Source of the DNA: Rhizobium sp. SL86
GTDB lineage: Bacteria > Pseudomonadota > Alphaproteobacteria > Rhizobiales > Rhizobiaceae
Reading direction: 5' to 3'
Assembly: GCF_026672545.1 (NCBI RefSeq)
Contig: NZ_JAPPRJ010000009.1
Location: forward strand, 744,001 to 808,000
Length of the DNA: 64,000 nt
Position 1 is the first letter of the stretch. Each line of letters starts with the position of its first letter. Below, one piece after another: positions 37,570 through 44,976 of this stretch. The notes under the pieces are model-generated. The model ran no database searches. It worked only from the letters and a program-made list of their open reading frames with translations, and had not been told where the DNA came from. Made by a program: the position numbers and the translations under genes.

Positions 37570-38877
37570 TCAGCGAGATGCATCAGGTGTTCCTGTTGCG
37601 TGGTCAGCAGGGAAGTTGCCCTCCTGCACCAGGGGGAAGGCCTGTGCTGTTGTCAGCCACATCTTGCCAATCCAGCCCTTGATCGCCACGGACAAGAGCT
37701 CAACTTCATCGCCGAGACGACTGCGAAACAGGATCTTGCCGGTCCGACCGATGCTGCAGACGTCCGGATCGTTTTCGGCCTGATCAAGACGCACTGCAAT
37801 CCGGAATTCCTTCTTTTCGTTGGCACTGGAGCGGATGGCATAGCGCACCTCATCCACGCGTGAGGCAGGACCACTGGCCTGGATGATCACTCCTGGACGA
37901 CGGATTCGATCGCTCTCCGCGACAAAGTCGATGGGTTGCCCCACACGGATCGTGTTAAAAATCCTTTCAGTCACCGTTGCGGTCACGACTTCCGCGGCAC
38001 AGTTGGCAACCTCAATGAGGGTGTCGCCTTCCTGCACGAATTCGCTGTCGGTCATGGCGATCTGCCACACCCGCCCGCCGACCGGTGCCGTCAGCTCCAC
38101 CTGCCGCAGACGCTCGGTGCGCAGTGCTTCCGCACGCGCTGATTTTTCAAATTGCGCCACCGACAGGGCAACGGCATCCCGCTCATTGCGCTTCTCCTCG
38201 AGCCGCTCGGTCATCTCACTTTCCCGAATACGCAAACTCGACATGGATGAATCGAAATCGGTAATTAGACGCGCCTTAACTGCCTCGATACGCAGCAATA
38301 GTTCGGCGGCTTCCTCGCGTGCGATTTCGGTACGAAATGCGGCAATATCGGCCTCACGGCGCGCCCTGATAGCTTCCGATCCGGACTTGATCTGCTGATG
38401 TGCAAGCCGCTCCGCACGCTGCGCCTCCTCAATCAGCAGATCACGTTCGGTCGCAAGTGCTGCTGCGTCGATCTGTTTTTGACGATATTGCGATTGAAGG
38501 CGCTCGACTGCACTGCCGCTGGACATCGCGATCAGGTCTCGCAAATCATCCAACTGGCTTTTTAGCCGTAGTATCTGATTGTCCAAGGAGAGCATCTCGG
38601 CACGGGAAGCAACAATGCTGTTGTTCATCTCCAGCAGGAATTTTTCATCAACGCGTTCATTCGCAATGCTGGCGACTCTTGTTCCGGAAGCCAGGAATTC
38701 GCCTGCACGCACAGAACGAGCGGAAACGCGGCCATCGATTGGCGCCCGCACCACCTCGATTGGTGCATTGATGATAGCCTCGATACTGCGGGGGAAGAGG
38801 ATGGGGCTGACCGCAAAGTAGGACGCAGCCAGCACAACGGACCATACAATCGTGTACCGGATAATTTTCGACTTCAT
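37570..38877 (-). CDS. bgsB: HlyD-like membrane fusion protein for glucan export (BgsB-like)
   Basis: 435 residues: one N-terminal membrane helix (IVWSVVLAASYFAVSPILF), then a biotinyl-lipoyl-like half (VVRAPIDGRVSARSVRAGEF), a long coiled coil of about 180 residues rich in Glu/Arg/Ala, and the second half of the lipoyl barrel (VELTAPVGGRVWQIAMTD; FVQEGDTLIEVANC). This is the architecture of membrane fusion proteins bridging the inner membrane and periplasm. Position just before the GT2 gene matches bgsB of the mixed-linkage glucan operon. It probably carries the polymer from BgsA through the periplasm. Confidence 0.8.
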   Translation of the reverse strand: MKSKIIRYTIVWSVVLAASYFAVSPILFPRSIEAIINAPIEVVRAPIDGRVSARSVRAGEFLASGTRVASIANERVDEKFLLEMNNSIVASRAEMLSLDNQILRLKSQLDDLRDLIAMSSGSAVERLQSQYRQKQIDAAALATERDLLIEEAQRAERLAHQQIKSGSEAIRARREADIAAFRTEIAREEAAELLLRIEAVKARLITDFDSSMSSLRIRESEMTERLEEKRNERDAVALSVAQFEKSARAEALRTERLRQVELTAPVGGRVWQIAMTDSEFVQEGDTLIEVANCAAEVVTATVTERIFNTIRVGQPIDFVAESDRIRRPGVIIQASGPASRVDEVRYAIRSSANEKKEFRIAVRLDQAENDPDVCSIGRTGKILFRSRLGDEVELLSVAIKGWIGKMWLTTAQAFPLVQEGNFPADHATGTPDASR

Positions 38878-39158
38878 CTAACGTCAAGCCCCTGATTATG
38901 CTATGGCAAGATGTCGAAGCGTACCTGCAATTATCCTCCTCCGAGCAGGTGCCTTGAGATCCGAGAAATGCGTCCTATTCAGTTTTGATGATGGCCTGGA
39001 CACGAAAGGCCTGGACCTAGCTTGCGCCGCCCCCACGACGCAGACTCGACAATAGAATGAACCCTCCCAATTTTCCGGCGTAACAGTGAGTGCTTCGCCG
39101 ACGGTGATCATCGCGGCACGCGCCGCCAAGAGTGACTGGGCCCGAGCCGTCTCGAGTA
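38878..39158. other. Short decayed region between bgsB and bcsA fragment
   Basis: Carries the probable bgsB promoter. A minus frame (38896-39129) has no recognised family; it may be further decay of the sequence downstream of the bcsA stub. Confidence 0.35.
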
Positions 39159-39431
39159 CTAACGTCTGGCCGGTAGAACGAGGTCAGGTTGGCCATAGGC
39201 GGAATATGCTCGTGGTTTACCAGTCGACATATTGCAGGCTGCTGCTACTCCCAGTGCAGCAAAAACATCGCGCCAATTGTCCCCAAGCCGGAAAAGCATG
39301 ACTGCCGCAAAGATGGCAATCATCAGCAGAGGCAGGCTGAGCCTCGTGGAATGACCGACGAACTCGGCCACAAACAGGATATTCACGACGGTAATGCAGA
39401 ACCAGAAGCCGATTGTCAGGACCCTAACCAA
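39159..39431 (-). pseudogene. Truncated duplicate of the bcsA 5' end
   Basis: The first 60 residues (for example LTIGFWFC, VGHSTRLSLPLL, MIAIFAAVMLFRLG, WRDVF) are a close match to BcsA residues 1-63 from the gene at 31291-33525, including the TTG start and the GGGAGTGCG leader. A frameshift then hides QYxxWxTTS, and a stop codon interrupts it; the catalytic part is absent. It is therefore a relic of a second cellulose synthase gene, or of a local duplication, 6 kb from the intact copy. Confidence 0.82.
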
Positions 39432-40091
39432 GGTAGCGCACTCCCCGTTGCAATTGCAGACTTCCAGCTAGGTCGCGCAGGCCAGCCCAGGCACAAAACA
39501 CCCGACAGGGATGGTCCCAAACATGGCAACCGTTAACCAATATTAATGAACTATTGATCATCGACGAAAGATGGGCGTCCGGATCCTTGCGCCAAAGTCC
39601 GTGTTCTTGCGCTCTTTGTCTGAAGTCACATGCATAGATCTGCAGCGCTGACGGCATTCTGACGAATCCCGTAATTTGCATCTTTATAGATAGTTTCGAC
39701 CTTGGATGGCGATTATGACCCCGCAATATCTAAGGACTAAAATGAATTCATAATTGAAAATATCTTGGACAAGATATTATATTTCAGCTGAAAAGACGAG
39801 TTACATAGAAATTTTCCAATAATAAGTAATACAAAGTCGCGACGACGACACATTTCATATTAAATTTGCGTATCATATAATGCTCGATGACGTTCGCCAA
39901 ACAGCAAGGTGACGGTCAGTTTCACCGGGGTTCCGTCATGCGCAAGATCGGGGCGCGGTTGCTTGCCCATCTGACCAAGCCGGTTTCCTCATGCGCGCTG
40001 GTCGCGGTCGTCGACGTGGTGCTGAAGGTGCGCGGGCGAACTGGCCGGCCGGGGGCGTGATTAACCGCGCAGCCACGCCCGGCGCTCTGCG
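39432..40091. other. AT-rich 660-bp gap
   Basis: No gene. The part 39720-39880 is markedly AT-rich and contains the inverted repeat listed separately. A plus strand promoter would have nothing to serve, so this may be the old upstream region of the duplicated bcsA gene. Confidence 0.4.
39759..39778. promoter_or_regulatory. Perfect inverted repeat AATATCTTG / CAAGATATT
   Basis: Nine-base arms with a two-base spacer in an AT-rich, gene-free tract. It has the shape of a dimeric regulator site. About 330 bp upstream of the dead bcsA fragment; its regulator is unknown. Confidence 0.4.
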
Positions 40092-41108
40092 TCAGGCCGG
40101 GCGAACGCTGCCGCGCCAGACCGGGGGGACGGCAAACAGGTGATGCGCCTCGGTCCGCTCCGCCTCGCCGGATCGCTCCAGCAGGGCTGCGATGGCCTCG
40201 GCCATCTCGGCAAGCGGTTGGGCGAAGGTGGTCAGCCGGTAGCTCGACCAGCCGGCCATCTCGATGTCGTCGAAACCCACGACGCAGAGATCCTGCGGAA
40301 TCGAGAGGCCGAATTCCTGGCGGGCAGCGTCCATGAAACCGCAGGCGATCAGATCGGTTGCGCAGAAGACGCCGTCCGGCCTGTCGCGGGCCGCCAGCAG
40401 CCGGCGGGCCGCCTCCACCCCGGTGGCATAACTGGTCGGACCGGCACGCAGCACGCGGCATTCGTGTCCCCCCGCCTCTGCTGCGGCCTGAAACAGGCGC
40501 TCGCGTGCTGTCAGGCTGGGCGAACCGATGGTGGAGGAGACGACCGCCAGCCGCCGGCAGCCGGCGCGCGCCAGCATGTGATGCGCATCCGCCATGGCGC
40601 CGGCATGGTCGACGGAAATATGGTCGGCGCCTGCAAACTGGCCGGCACGGTTGACCAGGATGACATGCTGGCCGCTCTTCACACAGGTATCCACCAGCGA
40701 GGCGGGCGGCGTGCCGGACAAGACGATGGTGGCGGAGGCGCGGTAGTTCAGCGTCTGGCGGAGTGCTGCACTGGCGGTCGCCTCGCCGCCGGCCGTATTG
40801 ATCAGCATGACGGCGCGGCCGGCCAGTTGCAGACGCTGCGTCAGCGCATCCAACAGCTTCGACTGGTAGGGGGCGTTGAGATCGGCGCCGAGAATGCACA
40901 CAGGCCGGCTGCGTTCGGTGGAAAGACCGCGTGCCAGATGGTTGACGTGGTAGTTCAGCTGCTCGGCGGCTGCCAGCACGCGCTCGCGCGTCTCATCCGA
41001 CACGCTGGCGCCCGGCGTAAACGTGCGCGAGACGGCTGAACGGGACACGCCGGCAAGGCGTGCCACTTCGGCGGCGCTGGCAATGGTCTTCGGCGTCTTT
41101 CCGGTCAT
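40092..41108 (-). CDS. LacI-family transcriptional regulator
   Basis: 338 residues. The N-terminal HTH (ASAAEVARLAGVSRSAVSRT, then FTPGASVSDETRERVLAAAE) is the LacI signature, followed by a periplasmic-binding-like sugar sensor (CILGADLNAPYQSKLLDAL; GVFCATDLIACGFMDAAR; VGFDDIEMAGWSS). Last gene of the leftward ABC/phosphatase operon, 12 bp after the phosphatase stop. It probably represses the operon in the absence of its sugar-like inducer; the palindrome at 46908-46929 before the first gene is the natural candidate operator. Confidence 0.9.
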   Translation of the reverse strand: MTGKTPKTIASAAEVARLAGVSRSAVSRTFTPGASVSDETRERVLAAAEQLNYHVNHLARGLSTERSRPVCILGADLNAPYQSKLLDALTQRLQLAGRAVMLINTAGGEATASAALRQTLNYRASATIVLSGTPPASLVDTCVKSGQHVILVNRAGQFAGADHISVDHAGAMADAHHMLARAGCRRLAVVSSTIGSPSLTARERLFQAAAEAGGHECRVLRAGPTSYATGVEAARRLLAARDRPDGVFCATDLIACGFMDAARQEFGLSIPQDLCVVGFDDIEMAGWSSYRLTTFAQPLAEMAEAIAALLERSGEAERTEAHHLFAVPPVWRGSVRPA

Positions 41109-41120
41109 CCGCAGTCCGTC

Positions 41121-41738
41121 TCAGAGGCCGTAGCCTGCCTGTTTCAAAAGCTTTGCCATGGCGGCGGCCCGCTCGGCAAGATGCACCAGTTCCGGCTTCG
41201 GCGTCTCGTGCCATTCGTCCGGATGCAGCGCACGCGCCTGGCGCACATGGGCGATGGCATCGGCCAATGCCGGATAACGATCGGGAAACTCCAGATGCAG
41301 GAACAGCGCGACGAGCGAGACCGAACGGCTGCGTCCCCCCCGGCAATTCACCAGCACATGGCCCTTGTCGCGCAGCGGATAGGAGGGTTTGTCCGGCAGG
41401 TGCTGGTCGAGCAAGGAGCGAAGCATGTGGTAACCGGCCAGCATCATCACCTCGGGATTGCCGGGACCGTCGACGAGGCCGAGCTTGTAATAGCGGACAT
41501 GGCCGGCGCCGTGCCGCAGCAGATGTGCGGCAACGCCGGTCTTCGCGACATCGACAAGGTCGATATCGAGATTGACGGCACAGTTCAGCACCACCTTGAT
41601 GCCGTGTTCGGCGAGAAGTGCCGCATCGGCCGCACCGTCGGAGCCGCCGATATAGAGATTGATGCCCCAGCCGGGCAGGTTTTCGGCAATCAGGCTGATC
41701 GGCGGACGGGGATAATGTTTGGTGGCATGCGCAGACAT
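41121..41738 (-). CDS. Dual-specificity-type protein phosphatase
   Basis: 205 residues. The P-loop NCRGGRSRS (CX5R, near 128) is that of cysteine-dependent phosphatases, with WGINLYIGGSDGAADAALLAEHGIKVVLN as the typical DSP entry strand. The usual HC is NC here. DSPs act on phosphotyrosine/threonine or on phosphorylated lipids and inositols. Inside an ABC import operon next to an inositol-monophosphatase-type enzyme, a small phosphorylated substrate is more likely than a protein. The start codon is ATG 41738; AAAGG lies ten bases upstream. Confidence 0.8.
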   Translation of the reverse strand: MSAHATKHYPRPPISLIAENLPGWGINLYIGGSDGAADAALLAEHGIKVVLNCAVNLDIDLVDVAKTGVAAHLLRHGAGHVRYYKLGLVDGPGNPEVMMLAGYHMLRSLLDQHLPDKPSYPLRDKGHVLVNCRGGRSRSVSLVALFLHLEFPDRYPALADAIAHVRQARALHPDEWHETPKPELVHLAERAAAMAKLLKQAGYGL

Positions 41739-41762
41739 CGTATTGTCGGCCTTTCAATTCGG

Positions 41763-42611
41763 TCAGGGGGCGGACGGAGCAAGCGGCATGGCAACAGCCG
41801 CCGAAAGCGCCTCCGCAATGGCGGGGGCCGCAGCGATGATCGGGCCGCCGTCGGCAATTGCAGCGTGCGACGCGGGAAAGAGACCGATACGACCGCCGGC
41901 CTCACGCACCATCAGCAGCCCTGCCAGACAATCCCAGGCATTCATGTGAAATTCCACATAGGCATCGCTGCGACCTTCGGCGACCCAGGCCAGCGCCAGC
42001 GCGCCTGAAGCACCGCGACGGATATTGGCGCCGCTATCAAGAATGGCGCCGAAGGTTTTTAGATAGGCGGCATTGCCGACACGCGGCGACCAGCCGAGTT
42101 CGACCGAAGCCTGCGCCAGTTCAGGCGTCGTGGCCGTGGAAAGCGGCTTTCCGTTCTTGACGGCGCCGCGACCGCGCCGCGCAAGGTAAAGTTCGTCCGT
42201 TACCGGATTGAAGGTGGCGCCGAGTTCGGTCACGCCATCCTGCACGAAGGCCATCGAGACGCAGAAGTGATCGATGCCCCGGGCGAAATTGGCGGTGCCG
42301 TCGATCGGATCGGCGACCCAGAGGGGACGCGCATCGACCGTTCCGCCGGTTTCTTCGCCAAGCAGTCCGTCCAGCGGCAGGATCCTTGCCAGCTCGGCGC
42401 GGATGAAGGTTTCCACCCGTCCATCGGCCTCAGTCAGGAAATCCTGCCGGCCCTTCAGGCTGAAATCGCCGGGTTTGCGGCTGCGGTAGCAGGAGAGCGC
42501 AAGCGCGCCGGCGCTGCGGATCAGGTCGTGGAGCACGGCCTCGCGCCTGTCGATCTCAAGGTCCGTCGGATGGAGATGTGTGAGGGTATCGATCAAGGGC
42601 TGTCTGTCCAA
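41763..42611 (-). CDS. Inositol-monophosphatase-family enzyme
   Basis: 282 residues. Metal-binding motifs are intact: LLGEETGG, VADPIDGTANFARGIDHF (DPxDGTxNF, near 102) and NAWDCLAGLLMVREAGG (WDxxAG). The family removes phosphate from inositol phosphates, fructose-1,6-bisphosphate or 3'-phosphoadenylates in a Mg-dependent reaction. The start is uncertain: TTG 42611 follows a tract of eight T with no ribosome site, while TTG 42596 has GGACAG seven bases before it. It is the first gene after the intercistronic hairpin. Confidence 0.85.
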   Translation of the reverse strand: MDRQPLIDTLTHLHPTDLEIDRREAVLHDLIRSAGALALSCYRSRKPGDFSLKGRQDFLTEADGRVETFIRAELARILPLDGLLGEETGGTVDARPLWVADPIDGTANFARGIDHFCVSMAFVQDGVTELGATFNPVTDELYLARRGRGAVKNGKPLSTATTPELAQASVELGWSPRVGNAAYLKTFGAILDSGANIRRGASGALALAWVAEGRSDAYVEFHMNAWDCLAGLLMVREAGGRIGLFPASHAAIADGGPIIAAAPAIAEALSAAVAMPLAPSAP

Positions 42612-42626
42612 AAAAAATCATGTAAT

Positions 42627-42651
42627 GGCCGTCCGGAGCCTCCGGACGGCC
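42627..42651 (-). terminator. Intercistronic hairpin with downstream T8
   Basis: Eleven-base perfect arms (GGCCGTCCGGA and TCCGGACGGCC) with a GCC loop, 16 bp after the binding-protein stop. On the minus strand eight T follow after a nine-base spacer, so it is not an ideal intrinsic terminator. It may be a partial terminator or an mRNA-stabilising stem that raises the level of the binding protein over the downstream phosphatases. Confidence 0.6.
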
Positions 42652-42666
42652 GATCCCTGAGGGAGA

Positions 42667-43779
42667 TCACTTCTTGTAGTTCAGGCTCCACAGGTCCTGC
42701 CAATCCTGCCGGCGCTGCCAGTCGTCGGCGGCCGTCGCGGCGTCATACCCCATGATCTGGTTGCTGATCCTGGCGATGCCGGAAGGTTCGTCTGCCGGCA
42801 GCGTGACCTTGACATTGGTGGACATCTTGCCGTCGTCGGCCTGGGGCGCAATGCCCTCGGCGGTCATCATGTAGTGGATGAACAGCTTTGCCGCATTCGG
42901 GCTCTTCGAGCCGCTGGCAATCAGGCCGAGCGAGGGATAGCTCCAGCCGGCAAAAGGCTGCAGGCCGGCGCAGATGCCGAGCTTCATGCCGTTCTTGTTT
43001 TCGCGGTATTTGGCGGTGCTGACGAGGCCGACAAAGGCCTCCTTCACATCCGGGGCACCGACAGCATCGGCTGCCGCACCATCGGAATCGGTCAGCAGCG
43101 GGCCATTGGCGGCCAGTGCCTTGACGAAGGCGGCGGTGGCGCTTTCCTCACCGGCGGGCAGCGGCTTGCCGAATTCGGCCTCATAGGCCTTGGCCAGGTC
43201 CTTGTCGTGATGTTTGGCCATCTGGTTGAACCAGTCCGTATAGGAAGGCTTGCCCACCGGGTCCTGCATCGACACCTTGCCCTTCCACTTCGGCTCCGTC
43301 AGCTGCCAGATGTTGGTAACCGGGCACGACGCGTTCAGCGCCGTGTTGTAGGTCCAGACATTCGGCGCCAGGATCACGGTCAGCGGGTTCTGGTAGGTGG
43401 CCGGAATATCGCCGGCGAGATCACCGGGTACCCAGCTCGTCGCATAACCCTTGGCGATCAGCTGCTCCTGGGCGGCCGGCGCATCGGAGATGATCGCCAC
43501 GTCCGCCTGCACGTTCTTGGCCTGTGCCTCGCGGCTGACGATTTCGAGGATGTCCGGCGCCTTGGCCTTGGTCCCGATCGCCTGAACGCCATACTTGGCG
43601 GAGAAGGCCTTCGCCTGCTCGACGATCTTGCCGGTGGAGTCGTAGACATGGATCGGGCCTTCCTTGCGGGCGGCGGCGATCAGTGCGTCGAGGTCGAAAG
43701 GTTCGGCGGCAGCGGCGCCCGAGACTGCGGAAAGGCAGGCCGCGAATGCCAGAAGGCTGGTCTTCATGGAAAAGGTCAT
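42667..43779 (-). CDS. ABC transporter extracellular solute-binding protein (Fbp/Afu-like)
   Basis: 370 residues. A signal peptide (KTSLLAFAACLSAVSGAAAA) precedes a type II binding-protein fold: LIAAARKEGPIHVYDSTGKI, PDILEIVSREAQAKNVQADV, TVILAPNVWTYNT and GLIASGSKSPNAAKLFIHYM. This fold is used for Fe(III) but also for hexose phosphates (AfuA type), phosphonates and polyamines; tyrosine iron ligands are not evident in the expected places. The start ATG 43779 has GGAAG seven bases upstream. It lies 86 bp after the ATPase gene and before the hairpin. Confidence 0.87.
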   Translation of the reverse strand: MTFSMKTSLLAFAACLSAVSGAAAAEPFDLDALIAAARKEGPIHVYDSTGKIVEQAKAFSAKYGVQAIGTKAKAPDILEIVSREAQAKNVQADVAIISDAPAAQEQLIAKGYATSWVPGDLAGDIPATYQNPLTVILAPNVWTYNTALNASCPVTNIWQLTEPKWKGKVSMQDPVGKPSYTDWFNQMAKHHDKDLAKAYEAEFGKPLPAGEESATAAFVKALAANGPLLTDSDGAAADAVGAPDVKEAFVGLVSTAKYRENKNGMKLGICAGLQPFAGWSYPSLGLIASGSKSPNAAKLFIHYMMTAEGIAPQADDGKMSTNVKVTLPADEPSGIARISNQIMGYDAATAADDWQRRQDWQDLWSLNYKK

Positions 43780-43865
43780 GGTCGTCTTCCGTTGAGGTTG
43801 AAAAGGGGACTGACCGGATGCTCGGCCAGGTATTCTGGCGACCGCGGCACCCCGCGGCCACCATG

Positions 43866-44975
43866 TCAGGCGGCTTCGGAGAGGCCGTAGCCGGGAATGG
43901 CAAGACGCCGACCCTCGGCGTCGAACAGGTGCAGCGCCTCGTCGGGCAGCATGCAGCCGATCCGCTCGCCGGGTTTCACCTTCGGGCGGCTCTGGGTGGA
44001 GAAAAACAGGCGATCCGCGCCATATGCCAGTTCGATCACCCAGCTGCCGCCGGTCGGCATGATGCCGGCGACGGTGACGCACAGCGCATCGCCGGAAACC
44101 TCAGGGACGAGCCGGATTTCCTCCGGGCGGATGCCGCAGACGCTTGCGCCCGCGGCCTGCGGAAGGCGCGCGGCAAGATGGGCCGCAACACTCTCCCCTG
44201 CCCTTGCCGGCGTGTCCGCGAGGTTCACCATGTTGATGCGCGGATTGCCGATGAACTCGGCGACGAAGCGATTGGCGGGACGGGCATAGATCTCGTCAGG
44301 CGAGCCAACCTGTTGCAGGCGGCCGCGATCCATCACGGCAATGGTGCTCGCCAGCGTCATTGCCTCCCACTGATCATGGCTGACGAAGATGATGGTTGTG
44401 CCGAAGGTTTCGTGAATGCGCCGCAGTTCGGCGCGCATCTCCAGACGCAGGGCCGCATCGAGATTGGAGAGCGGCTCGTCAAGCAGCAGGACATCCGGGT
44501 TGATCGCCAGCATACGGGCAAGCGCCACGCGCTGCTGCTGCCCACCGGACAGCTGCGCGGGATAACGATCCGCATAGTCGGCGATCTTCAGCTTGGTCAT
44601 CACGTCGCGGCAACGCGCCTCGCGCTCGGCGGGCGAGACATTCTGCAGGCGCAGGCCGAAATCCACATTGCGCGCCACCGTCATGTGCGGCCAGAGCGCA
44701 TAGTTCTGGAAGACGAGGCCAACGCGGCGGCGCTCCGGCGGCACAAAACGCGCCTGATCGACACTGTCGACCGCCTCGCCATCCATCAGGATGGTGCCGC
44801 CCGTGGCGTGCTCGATGCCGGCGATCATCCGCAGGATCGTCGTCTTGCCGCAACCGGAAGGGCCGAGCAGGCACAGAAATTCGCCGTGCGGCACGGTGAG
44901 GCTGACGCCGTCGACGGCAGGGGCCGCGCCCTTGCCATAGGTCTTGGTCAGGCCTTCAAGAAGGATGTCCGGCAT
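43866..44975 (-). CDS. ABC transporter ATP-binding protein
   Basis: 369 residues from ATG 44975 (GGAGAG six bases before; one base after the permease stop). Motifs: GPSGCGKTT (Walker A), LSGGQQQRVALARM (signature), DVLLLDEPLSNLD (Walker B) and FVSHDQWEAM (switch His). The C-terminal 130 residues form a TOBE-type regulatory domain. It is of the PotA/FbpC/MalK branch and energises uptake through the fused permease. Confidence 0.93.
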   Translation of the reverse strand: MPDILLEGLTKTYGKGAAPAVDGVSLTVPHGEFLCLLGPSGCGKTTILRMIAGIEHATGGTILMDGEAVDSVDQARFVPPERRRVGLVFQNYALWPHMTVARNVDFGLRLQNVSPAEREARCRDVMTKLKIADYADRYPAQLSGGQQQRVALARMLAINPDVLLLDEPLSNLDAALRLEMRAELRRIHETFGTTIIFVSHDQWEAMTLASTIAVMDRGRLQQVGSPDEIYARPANRFVAEFIGNPRINMVNLADTPARAGESVAAHLAARLPQAAGASVCGIRPEEIRLVPEVSGDALCVTVAGIMPTGGSWVIELAYGADRLFFSTQSRPKVKPGERIGCMLPDEALHLFDAEGRRLAIPGYGLSEAA

Positions 44976-44976
44976 G

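Noticed and set aside
39922..40899. Alternative minus frame overlapping the LacI gene
   Set aside because: Out-of-frame Arg/Cys-rich shadow of the LacI coding sequence.
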